From: Streptomyces agglomeratus
Lineage (GTDB): Bacteria > Actinomycetota > Actinomycetes > Streptomycetales > Streptomycetaceae
Assembly (NCBI RefSeq): GCF_001746415.1
Contig: NZ_MEHJ01000001.1
Span: forward strand, 2,171,001 to 2,235,000
Reading direction: 5' to 3'
DNA length: 64,000 nt
In this document: piece after piece, positions 56,687-64,000 of the stretch
Position numbering within the stretch: position 1 is the first letter of the stretch
Layout of the letters: the number at the start of each line of letters is the position of its first letter
Translations under genes and position numbers: made by a program
The notes under the pieces: model-generated
Seen by the model: only the letters and a program-made list of their open reading frames with translations
Told to the model about the DNA's origin: nothing
The model's database searches: none

Positions 56687-57660
56687 GACCAGGCGACCCA
56701 TCCGACGAGGGTGAGCGGGGCGGCGGCATGGGTTTCGTACGCTCCGGCGCACCTGCGGGCGAGTGCCCGCCAAAGCCGCAGTGCGGGCTCGGCGTCCGGG
56801 CCTTCCATCCATTCCGCGGCCCGGTCCCGGGTCTCCCGGTCCTGAAGCCCGAGGACGACGGCGGCAGCCTCGTCATGGGCGATGAGTGCGTCGTCCCCGG
56901 CGTCCGCGTCGGACCAGCCGGCCGACGCGGTCCTGTTCTCAGCCAGGCGTTTCATGAGCCGGCGCGCCAGCCCGAGTGTCTCGGCGGCGACCTCCTCACG
57001 TTCGGCTCCGCCGAGGATCCGGGGCACCAGCGCGAGACCCGCGGCGTCCAGAGCCCGGACCTGCTCCTGATCGGCCGGCCGGCGCGGCGCGAGCCTCGCC
57101 TCCATCTCCCGCAGGGAGCCGCGCACTTGGATGCCGGCGTAGGCGGCGGCCGCCGCCATCACGGACGTTCCCGGCATGGCGAGGACATTGCCGTCGAGCG
57201 GACAGCAGCGCTCATCGGGGCAGCAGTACGACCAGTACCTCCCGTCCGAGATGCACAGCGCTTCGAGGACCGGGACGTCGAGCGAGCCGCACGCGGTACG
57301 CAGCCGCTGGGCGAAGGGACGCAGCCGCTCCATTACCTGCCGGCCCGACTCGCCCTCGGCCGGGTCCTGACAGAGGAAGACGACGATGCCTTCGGGGCGG
57401 CCTCCCCGGCGCTCGCTACCGCTCACCAGGCAGTCGGCGAGCTGGTCGGAGACGAACGGCCACTCCCTCGGCGAGCGGGGAATGCCGAGCCTGAGCCGCC
57501 CACCGAACCGGCCCCGGCGGCCGTGCAGCGCGACCATCACCACGCTGTCGGTCGGGTGGAAGCCCATGAGGTACGGGAGCGCGTCGGCGAGCTCGGCCGG
57601 ACCGCGCAGGGTGATCTGGTCGTCGGTGGAGGGACCTGTGGGTTCGTGGCGCTTGTTCAT
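56687..57660 (-). pseudogene. 5' part of the split DUF4192 gene
   Basis: Reads MNKRHEPTGPSTDDQITLRG, then the DUF4192 core (LADALPYLMGFHPTDSVVMVAL, CPDERCCPLDG) up to LVGWVAW, after which host sequence stops and the element's VNCTNSV begins. As printed the frame runs on to 56641 within the element. Divergent from recQ. DUF4192 function is unknown; loss here appears tolerated. Confidence 0.87.
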
Positions 57661-57771
57661 GGCTCGACGGTCCCGCAGACACCGCCCGCTCCGCCAACCC
57701 TGTGGATAACTTTATCCACAGGCTGGAGCCCGCATTCGCACAATGTCCGAGTCATCAGGTTGCATGGGGGC

Positions 57772-59934
57772 ATGACCAACGCAGACCTCAGGTCCTCGGC
57801 CGATGCCGTACTCGCCCGCCTCGTGGGAGACACCACCGGCGCCGCCCGGCTCCGTGAGGACCAATGGCTCGCCATCGAGGCTCTCGTCGCCCACAAACGC
57901 AGGGCTCTGGTCGTCCAGCGGACCGGCTGGGGCAAGTCCGCCGTGTATTTCGTGGCCACCGCGCTGCTGCGCGGGCGCGGCGCCGGCCCGACCGTGATCG
58001 TCTCGCCGCTCCTCGCCCTCATGCGCAACCAGGTCGAAGCCGCCGCCCGCGCCGGTATCCGCGCCCGGACCATCAACTCCTCCAACACCGAGGAGTGGGA
58101 GACGGTCCAGGCCGAGGTCGCCGCGGGTGAGGTGGACGTGCTGCTGGTGAGCCCCGAGCGGCTCAATAATCCCGACTTTCGCGACGAGGTGCTGCCCAAG
58201 CTGTCCGCCGCCACCGGTCTGCTGGTGGTCGACGAGGCCCACTGCATCTCGGACTGGGGCCACGACTTCCGGCCCGACTACCGCCGGCTGCGCACCATGC
58301 TCGCCGACCTGCCGCCCGACGTACCGGTGCTCGCCACCACGGCGACGGCCAACGCGCGGGTCACGGCCGATGTGGCGGAGCAGCTGGGCACGGGGGGCGG
58401 CTCCGACGCTCTGGTGCTGCGCGGGCCGCTCAACCGGGACAGCCTCAGCCTCGGTGTACTGCGCCTTCCCGATGCCGCGCACCGGCTGGCCTGGCTCGCC
58501 GACCACCTCGGCGAGCTCCCGGGCTCAGGGATCATCTACACCCTGACGGTGGCAGCCGCCGAGGAGGTCACCGCATTCCTGCGCCAGCGCGGGCACACGG
58601 TCGCCTCCTACACGGGGAAGACGGAGAACGCCGACCGGCAGCAGGCCGAGGAGGATCTGCTCGCCAACCGGGTCAAGGCGCTCGTCGCCACGTCCGCGCT
58701 CGGCATGGGCTTCGACAAGCCGGACCTCGGCTTCGTCGCCCACCTGGGTTCGCCCTCCTCCCCCATCGCGTACTACCAGCAGGTCGGACGCGCCGGGCGC
58801 GCGGTGGACCACGCGGAGGTCCTGCTGCTGCCGGGCAAGGAGGACGAAGCGATCTGGCAGTACTTCGCCTCGGTCGCCTTCCCCCCCGAGGAGATGGTGC
58901 GGCGCACCCTCGACGTGCTCGCGCGTGCGGAGAAGCCGCTGTCCCTGCCCGCCCTGGAGCCTCTGGTGGAGCTGCGCCGCTCCCGTCTGGAGACGATGCT
59001 CAAGGTTCTCGACGTGGACGGGGCGGTCAGGCGGGTGAGGGGGGGCTGGACCGCCACGGGACAGCCCTGGACGTACGACGCCGAGCGGTACGCCTGGGTG
59101 GCGCGCCAGCGGACCGCCGAGCAGCAGGCCATGCGTGACTACGCCACGACGGGCGGCTGCCGGATGGAGTTCCTGCAACGACAGCTGGACGACGAGGGGG
59201 CGGCGCCCTGCGGCCGCTGTGACAACTGCGGAAAGCCGCGGTTCACTGCCGAGCTCTCTCCCGAGGCGCTGGACACGGCTCGTGGCGAACTGGGCCGCGC
59301 GGGCGTGGAGGTGGAGCCGCGCCGGATGTGGCCGACCGGCCTGGGCGCGGTCGGAATCGACCGCAAGGGCCGTATCCCGGCGGGTGAACAGGCCCTTTCG
59401 GGGCGGGCTTTGGGCCGTCTGTCGGACATCGGCTGGGGCAACAGGCTGCGCCCGATGCTGTCGCCGACCGCCGCCGACGGGCCGGTACCGGAGGCGGTGG
59501 CCCAGGCCGTGGTGGGTGTGCTGGCCGACTGGGCGAAGGGTCCGGGCGGCTGGGCGTCCGGTGATCCGGACGCTCCCGCACGGCCTGTGGGCGTGGTCAC
59601 CGTGGCCTCGCGCACCAGGCCGGAACTGATCGGCACGCTGGGCGCGAGGATCGCCGAGATCGGACGGATGCCGGTGCTCGGCTCGCTGGCATACACCGCG
59701 GCGGCCGAGGTCACCGTGCCGCAGCGCAGCAACAGCGCGCAGCGGTTGCGTGCCCTGGAGGGCGCCCTCACCGTTCCGCCCCAACTGGCTTCCGCCCTGG
59801 CCAGTGCCGGAGGCCCGGTGCTCCTGGTGGACGACTTCATGGAGACGGGCTGGACGCTGGCGGTGGCGGCGCGGCTGCTGCGCCGGGCGGGCGCAGAGGC
59901 GGTGCTGCCGCTCGTCCTCGCTGTGCAGAGCTGA
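57772..59934 (+). CDS. recQ: RecQ-family DNA helicase with C-terminal phosphoribosyltransferase domain
   Basis: 720 residues. Helicase motif I QRTGWGKSAVYF (Lys-55), motif II VVDEAHCISDWGHDF (DEAH at ~154-157), motif III ATTATAN, and motif VI QVGRAGRAVDHAE; a RecQ zinc cluster (CRMEFLQRQLDDEGAAPCGRCDNC). The last 200 residues form a PRTase-like domain with PVLLVDDFMETGWTL. Such fusions are usual in Streptomyces. Acts in recombination and fork repair. ATG at 57772; 112 bp from the divergent DUF4192 gene. Confidence 0.92.
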   Translation: MTNADLRSSADAVLARLVGDTTGAARLREDQWLAIEALVAHKRRALVVQRTGWGKSAVYFVATALLRGRGAGPTVIVSPLLALMRNQVEAAARAGIRARTINSSNTEEWETVQAEVAAGEVDVLLVSPERLNNPDFRDEVLPKLSAATGLLVVDEAHCISDWGHDFRPDYRRLRTMLADLPPDVPVLATTATANARVTADVAEQLGTGGGSDALVLRGPLNRDSLSLGVLRLPDAAHRLAWLADHLGELPGSGIIYTLTVAAAEEVTAFLRQRGHTVASYTGKTENADRQQAEEDLLANRVKALVATSALGMGFDKPDLGFVAHLGSPSSPIAYYQQVGRAGRAVDHAEVLLLPGKEDEAIWQYFASVAFPPEEMVRRTLDVLARAEKPLSLPALEPLVELRRSRLETMLKVLDVDGAVRRVRGGWTATGQPWTYDAERYAWVARQRTAEQQAMRDYATTGGCRMEFLQRQLDDEGAAPCGRCDNCGKPRFTAELSPEALDTARGELGRAGVEVEPRRMWPTGLGAVGIDRKGRIPAGEQALSGRALGRLSDIGWGNRLRPMLSPTAADGPVPEAVAQAVVGVLADWAKGPGGWASGDPDAPARPVGVVTVASRTRPELIGTLGARIAEIGRMPVLGSLAYTAAAEVTVPQRSNSAQRLRALEGALTVPPQLASALASAGGPVLLVDDFMETGWTLAVAARLLRRAGAEAVLPLVLAVQS

Positions 59935-60190
59935 CGCCGACGAGGTGATTTCGCTGGTCGCCGTTCTGACGTGACGTGAGGCATCGTAAGCGGTCGGGCT
60001 GGGCAGGGATATCCACGCCATACCCGCAGATTTCAGTCGGTCGCGCCAATTGCTCGTTGCCGCACACCCCGCGGGGCAGCGAGAATTGGAACGCTCCCCG
60101 CACTGGCCCGCCCGGGGACCGGAAGGGCTGTGCCGCGGTGCGCCCGACCACCCCTGCCCGCGCTGTGGGCGCGTATGCGAAGGGAGAACC

Positions 60191-60820
60191 GTGACCTTCG
60201 GATTCGCTCCGTCTGCCGGCTCGTTGCACCCGGCATCCGCCGATGCCGTCAGCCGACTCGGCCGGACACTGGAACCGTCCGAGTGGGCAGCGGCCGGTAT
60301 ACCGCTGCTGCGCAACCCGCGTGAAGTCGTCAGCGGACTGCACGCCCGGCACCATCCGGAACCGGCCACGGCGGTCGTCGCCGTCCTCGACGCCGAGGAA
60401 CGGCTCACCGCCAGCGCCTCGTTCGCCCGTCGGCCCGTCCCGGCCGACGGCTGGGAGTTCCGCAACGCCCTGCTCGCGCACCTGCGGCGCGTCGTCCCGC
60501 ACGACCTGCGCCGCCGCACGCCGGTACGGACCGCCGTGCTGCTCTACTGCCGCGAGGGCGACGAGCGCTGGACCGAGGAGGACGGTGCCTGGATGTGGGG
60601 CCTGCGGGACGCCTGCACCTTGCACGGGCTGCGCTGTGGCGCCTACATCACGCTCACCCGAAGCGGCTGGCAGGTGCTCGGCGAGGGCCGTGGTGGCCGT
60701 CGCCCGAGCACCGGATCGCGCCCCGCCGGCCTCGCGGAGGCGGCGGCCGAGGCCGAGCCGCCCCCGCCGCGCACGGGCGGCGGGGCGGCGGACGCGCTGC
60801 GGCGGGCAGCGGCCCGCTGA
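60191..60820 (+). CDS. Conserved hypothetical protein, 209 residues
   Basis: GTG at 60191 with AGGGAG five bases upstream. Soluble, with motifs FRNALLAHLRRVVPHDLRRR and AVLLYCREGDERWTEEDGAWMWGLRDACTLHGLRCGAYI. Ends with an Ala-rich, Pro-rich tail. Not recognised. Strong codon bias supports it. Confidence 0.65.
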   Translation: MTFGFAPSAGSLHPASADAVSRLGRTLEPSEWAAAGIPLLRNPREVVSGLHARHHPEPATAVVAVLDAEERLTASASFARRPVPADGWEFRNALLAHLRRVVPHDLRRRTPVRTAVLLYCREGDERWTEEDGAWMWGLRDACTLHGLRCGAYITLTRSGWQVLGEGRGGRRPSTGSRPAGLAEAAAEAEPPPPRTGGGAADALRRAAAR

Positions 60821-60901
60821 AGCGGTCCGCCCGCCGGCGCGCCCCTGCCTGCGGCCTGCGAAGCGGTACGCGGGGGGTACGAGCCCTAGCCCTGCGTACG
60901 A

Positions 60902-60973
60902 GCCGTACGACGGCGTGAGCCGTACGACGGGCGTGACCCTTACGACGGGCGTGAACCTTACGAGCTCGTAAGG
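60902..60973. repeat. 18-bp tandem repeat with terminal palindrome
   Basis: About three and a half units of (G/C)CC(G/T)TACGACGGGCGTGA, with the last unit running into the palindrome CCTTACGAGCTCGTAAGG (60956-60973). Sits between the 209-residue gene and a convergent gene; the palindrome may act as terminator. Confidence 0.7.
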
Positions 60974-61005
60974 CGCACAACGGTGCAAGGCTCAGACGCC
61001 CAGGC

Positions 61006-61665
61006 TCAGACGCCCACGCCGAGCACGGAGTTGACCCGCTGCGGGTCTCCGCACACGATCAGCAGCGCGTCCGCACGTGCCTTGGCGAGCGGCAGCGCAC
61101 GCTTCACCGCGGCGTCACCCTCCCCGGCCTCGCCGTTGACCGCGACGACGACCACGGGACGGGCGGCTGCCCGCTCCGCGACAGCGGCGTCCGCGTAGAA
61201 GACGTCGTCGCGCGCGTCGTGCTGGGCCCAGTAGGCGGCCTCGCCGAAAGAGAGTTCATGGGAGGCCCAGGCGTGCTGCTCGCCGGTGGTGAGCACCAGG
61301 ATCTCGCCGGGCGCGCGGCCCGAGTCGAGCAGTACGTCGACCGCCTCGTCGGCGGCGTCGAGCGCGCCGCCCGTCGGCGCGGGAATCAGCTGGATCTGCG
61401 GCGCGGAACGATTCTCCTGCCGCGGGGACGGGGTCCGGCCACCGGGCGTGTGCGACCGCTGCGCCGTGGGCGCGGGCCTGACCGGGGCGGGGCCGGGTAC
61501 GGGACGTCCGGGACGCGGCGTGGCCGCGGTGCGCGGACCGGGTACGGGACGGGGGGTCGACGCGGGACGGCCGGTGGCCGGAGTGACGCGGGGACCCTGG
61601 GCGCTCTCGTGAATCTGAGGCTCCTCGGGGGAGAGAGGCATGAGTGGATTTCTATCAAATCCCAC
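61006..61665 (-). CDS. Conserved hypothetical protein with Pro-rich middle
   Basis: About 219 residues: N-terminus PLSPEEPQIHESAQGPRVTP, a Pro/Arg/Ala-rich low-complexity part to ~100, and a compact C-terminal domain (ALDAADEAVDVLLDSGRAPG, then a mixed alpha/beta stretch). Unknown function. Start may be GTG 61663-61665 (MGFDRNPL) or ATG 61639-61641; neither has a strong ribosome site. 36 bp after rnhB. Confidence 0.68.
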   Translation of the reverse strand: MGFDRNPLMPLSPEEPQIHESAQGPRVTPATGRPASTPRPVPGPRTAATPRPGRPVPGPAPVRPAPTAQRSHTPGGRTPSPRQENRSAPQIQLIPAPTGGALDAADEAVDVLLDSGRAPGEILVLTTGEQHAWASHELSFGEAAYWAQHDARDDVFYADAAVAERAAARPVVVVAVNGEAGEGDAAVKRALPLAKARADALLIVCGDPQRVNSVLGVGV

Positions 61666-61701
61666 CGCTGAACGCAGCAGTGGGTGGGTACATGCGTGCG
61701 A

Positions 61702-62412
61702 TCAGAAGTCGAAGCCGAGTTGGCCCCCGCTTTCCAGAGCGGCAGCCTCCGCCGAGATCCGGGTCTTCTTGAGGTGCGCCCACTGGGGCAGCGCATCGAG
61801 ATAGATCCACGAAAGCCGGTGGTACGGGGAAGGCCCCCGCTCCGCCAGCGCCGCCTTGTGCACGGGCGAGGGGTAGCCCGCGTTGGCCGAGAACGCGTAC
61901 GCGGCCAACTCTTCGGACTCCTTCTCCAGTTCGGCCATCATGGCGTCCCGCCGCACCTTGGCGATCACCGAGGCGGCCGCGACCGCGATGCAGGACTGAT
62001 CGCCCTTGATCACCGTACGGACCTTCCAGGGCAGCCCGAGATAGTCGTGCTTCCCGTCGAGGATCACCGCGTCGGGCCGCACCGGCAACGCCTCCAGTGC
62101 GCGTACGGCGGCGAGCCGCAGTGCGGCGGTCATGCCGAGCTCGTCGATCTCCTCGGGCGAGGAGTGTCCGAGGGCGTGCGAGGTGACCCACCCCTCCAGG
62201 ACCGCGGCCAGCTCGGTACGGCGCTTCGGGCTGATCAGTTTGGAGTCGGTGAGCCCTTCGGGCGGACGGCGCAGACCGGTGACGGCCGCGCACACGGTGA
62301 CGGGTCCGGCCCACGCCCCGCGCCCGACTTCGTCGACGCCTGCGATGATCTTGGCACCGGTGGTGGCGCGCAGTGAGCGCTCGACGGTGTGAGTGGGTGG
62401 TTCGTACGGCAT
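61702..62412 (-). CDS. rnhB: Ribonuclease HII
   Basis: 236 residues. Catalytic carboxylates: [13 protein letters not shown] (Asp-27/Glu-28), AVILDGKHD and the later Asp in [21 protein letters not shown], the conserved HII signature with Ser/Ala-rich helix. Removes ribonucleotides from DNA and RNA-DNA hybrids. ATG at 62410-62412. Confidence 0.93.
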   Translation of the reverse strand: MPYEPPTHTVERSLRATTGAKIIAGVDEVGRGAWAGPVTVCAAVTGLRRPPEGLTDSKLISPKRRTELAAVLEGWVTSHALGHSSPEEIDELGMTAALRLAAVRALEALPVRPDAVILDGKHDYLGLPWKVRTVIKGDQSCIAVAAASVIAKVRRDAMMAELEKESEELAAYAFSANAGYPSPVHKAALAERGPSPYHRLSWIYLDALPQWAHLKKTRISAEAAALESGGQLGFDF

Positions 62413-62886
62413 GGCGCCTGCCAGGTTACGCCGCCGGGGTCCACCGGCGACACCCCGGCCCCACCACCGCGTTCAGCCGGACGGCGATCGCGGGAGCGGC
62501 GCCCCGAACCGGTCGGCCCCCATCAGGCGATCCGCCGTCCGGGAATTCGCAGTCGCACATCGTCGAGCGGCAGCGGATCGGGGCCCATCACAGTCGATTC
62601 CGCGCGGCGCGACCCGACCTCGGCGTCGTCGTGGCCGGGCGGAGCGGCCCGGCTGGCCGTCAGCGGACCGGAGGCCCCTCGCCTGCCATCCCGTGCGAGC
62701 CACACCGGGGGCCCGCCGCCCGGCCGCGTCGGCGTCGCATGCGTAAAGACCGGGGCCGCGCCAGGCAGCGGCAGTCGCCAAGTCCCACCGACGCACCGCT
62801 CCTTGGGGCACCGGACGTAAAGCGGGCCCGGGCGGAGCCGCGTTCGGCTGCGCCCGGGCCCGTCCCACCGAGAATGGCCGGAAGTA
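62413..62886. other. 474-bp region without a firm gene
   Basis: Between rnhB and the next leftward gene. One minus-strand frame (62523-62705, GTG start, reading VWLARDGRRGASGPLTASRA then a stop after RLRIPGRRIA) has high third-position G+C and may be a small gene or a decayed one; I do not call it. A hairpin at 62824-62861 is the terminator of the DUF4153-type gene. Confidence 0.4.
62824..62861 (-). terminator. Terminator after the membrane protein gene
   Basis: 11-bp stem GGGCCCGGGCG / CGCCCGGGCCC with inner AGCCG/CGGCT pairing, about 25 bases past the stop. Confidence 0.8.
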
Positions 62887-64000
62887 CTAGTACTCGTCGT
62901 AGATACCGCGCTCGTCGCCGTACGTACCGAGCCTGCGGCACTCACTCTCGTCGACGTCCAGAGGGCGCTCCGCGATGATCTCGCGGGCCCTGGCCACACC
63001 GAGACTCGTCGCGTACCAGGGCTCGTTGCCGCGATCCAGCCGCTCCGCGATACCCACCAGCGCGCAGGAACGCTGCGGCTCCGGCAGCCTGTCCAGCGCC
63101 GGCACCGCGTCGGCCGAGAGGTCCTGAAAGTAGTGCACGTCGAGCTTCCCGGTGGCGCGGTACCGCTCCACGTTCTGCTCCGCCACGAGCCCGTCCGGCG
63201 ACACCAGGCCGAAGGCCAGTACAGCCGCCGCCGCGCTCGCGGCGACCGCGCGCGGCAGCCAGCGGGCACCCAGGGCGCCGGCCGCCATGATCAGTACGAT
63301 CACCAGGCCCAGCCACAGCTCGACCGCCGCCACGGATATGCGCAGCCGGGTCAGGCCGTACGCGTCGACGTACAGGTCCATGCGGCGCAGCGCGGACGCG
63401 ACGACGACGAGTGTGAGGACGCACAGAGTGCCGAGCACCGCGCGGACCAGGGTGCGGTCCCGGGCCGCGCCACGCGGGGCCCACCGCAGAGCCAGCGCGA
63501 TGACCAGCAGCACCAGCAGGGTGGCCCAGAGCAGCTGCCAGAAGCCCTGGCGCGCGTACTGGGCGTACGTCAGTCCGGTCTCGCTGAGCACCTTGTCGTA
63601 GCCGCCGAACAGCACGGCGAGCTGCACCGCGATGAATGCGGCGAAGAGGAGATTGAGAACGATCAGCGGAAGTGCCCACTCCGCTCGGCCGCGGGCACGC
63701 CCGGGGCGTATCTCGAGGCGGTCCCAGCGCATCGGTGCGGCGGCGCTGCGGGCGGCGGCGAGGGCGCCCAGCAGACCCAGGGCGAAGAGGAACGTCCGCC
63801 ACGGGCCGTCGGCCACGGAGACGTCGGGCGTGAGCCCGCCGAGCAGATCGGCGAAGGCGGCGTCGGCCGAGGCGAAGAGCGCCCCGAAGACGACCAGGAG
63901 TACGACGGCGACAAGGGTGGTACGCACCATGGGCGCCCACCGGCCGCGGGACCCCTCCGCCCGCTCGCGCAGACCGCGCCAGGCCCACGCCGTACCGGAA
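62887..64000 (-). CDS. DUF4153/DUF4173-family membrane protein (N-terminus beyond window)
   Basis: At least 371 residues visible; the frame is open to the window edge, so the gene begins outside. About six hydrophobic helices (VRTTLVAVVLLVVFGALFASADAAF; ALGLLGALAAARS; LPLIVLNLLFAAFIAVQLAVLFGGY; others to ~250) and a C-terminal soluble part with a pair of cysteines (RSCALVGI, ECRRLG). FASADAAF is characteristic of the family as I remember it. Function unknown. Confidence 0.82.
   Translation of the reverse strand, partial: SGTAWAWRGLRERAEGSRGRWAPMVRTTLVAVVLLVVFGALFASADAAFADLLGGLTPDVSVADGPWRTFLFALGLLGALAAARSAAAPMRWDRLEIRPGRARGRAEWALPLIVLNLLFAAFIAVQLAVLFGGYDKVLSETGLTYAQYARQGFWQLLWATLLVLLVIALALRWAPRGAARDRTLVRAVLGTLCVLTLVVVASALRRMDLYVDAYGLTRLRISVAAVELWLGLVIVLIMAAGALGARWLPRAVAASAAAAVLAFGLVSPDGLVAEQNVERYRATGKLDVHYFQDLSADAVPALDRLPEPQRSCALVGIAERLDRGNEPWYATSLGVARAREIIAERPLDVDESECRRLGTYGDERGIYDEY

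Larger units (their letters stand above)
52481..56690. mobile_element. Two-recombinase mobile element inserted in a DUF4192 gene
   Basis: 4,210 bp including one GACC. The left junction is GACC|TTCTCTGCACTAACGCGG (52477-52498) and the right is CCGAGTTAGTGCAGTTAACA|GACC (56667-56690). GACC flanks both ends, and the ends carry imperfect inverted repeats. Contents: a DUF3307-like membrane gene (rightward) and two overlapping tyrosine recombinase genes (leftward) filling the rest. There is no resistance or conjugation gene. It belongs with Tn554-like or multi-recombinase elements rather than phage: there is no tRNA target and no excisionase is seen. Confidence 0.85.

Noticed and set aside
52481..56690. 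Calling the recombinase element a prophage or ICE
   Set aside because: No structural, replication, excisionase or transfer genes; no tRNA at the junction; only 4.2 kb.
1..64000. CRISPR arrays, rRNA or tRNA genes
   Set aside because: I found no regularly spaced repeats and no tRNA cloverleaf or rRNA-like sequence.
1..64000. A secondary-metabolite biosynthetic cluster
   Set aside because: No PKS, NRPS, terpene or RiPP genes; the content is housekeeping, regulation and two mobile elements.

Overview
This window comes from a Streptomyces (or close streptomycete) chromosome, core region. The base composition is very high in G+C with strong third-position G/C bias. The gene content is a streptomycete housekeeping and developmental set: hrdB with whiH beside it, parC, parE, sepH, cutRS, ptsH, rnhB, and many actinobacteria-only DUF families. 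From memory, the order matches the S. coelicolor segment from about SCO5870 down to SCO5810, with two insertions. Most assignments rest on protein motifs read by eye; no database was searched.

Layout. 1-3.1 kb: kdp potassium-pump operon (kdpB cut by the window edge, kdpA, kdpF and a 27-residue leader ORF), followed by a 1.6-kb IS (3142-4755) that separates the operon from its promoter. 4.9-8.5 kb: DUF3710, dut, a PaaI-type thioesterase, DUF3093, an unidentified protein and DUF4193. 8.9-13.4 kb: the CutRS two-component system, a small conserved protein, inositol monophosphatase and ferrochelatase. 13.5-16 kb: an MFS transporter and an FAD-linked lactone/alditol oxidase. 17.4-22.9 kb: sepH, sulfurtransferase, glyoxalase-fold protein, thymidine kinase, phosphodiesterase and DUF5998. 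23-26 kb: a PatA-type GNAT/acyl-CoA synthetase, then ptsH with a DasR box. 27-34 kb: an M23 peptidase under a c-di-AMP (ydaO) riboswitch, an M16 peptidase pair and parC. 34-40 kb: a CobW-type GTPase, a CitA/CitB-type two-component system and a DUF485/ActP symporter operon. 40-47 kb: parE, DUF7455, a secreted trypsin-like protease, hrdB and whiH. 47-52 kb: an ABC fusion protein, an NrtR-type NUDIX regulator and a damaged glycogen-debranching gene. 52.2-57.7 kb: a DUF4192 gene split by a 4.2-kb mobile element carrying two tyrosine recombinases. 57.7-64 kb: RecQ, two unknowns, rnhB and a membrane protein that runs off the window.

The best discovery candidate is the 4,210-bp element at 52481-56690. 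It has two overlapping tyrosine-recombinase genes, one small DUF3307-like membrane protein, imperfect terminal inverted repeats and a GACC repeat at both junctions. Removing it with one GACC restores an uninterrupted 431-codon DUF4192 gene in frame.

Caution on sequence quality: five genes (kdpA, the IS transposase, parC, hrdB and the ABC fusion) each carry a frameshift that is repaired by adding one C or G, in or beside a short C/G run. Since hrdB and parC are essential, these are more likely assembly indels than mutations. I therefore annotate them as whole genes with the suspect position stated. The debranching gene is damaged in a more complex way and is probably a true pseudogene.
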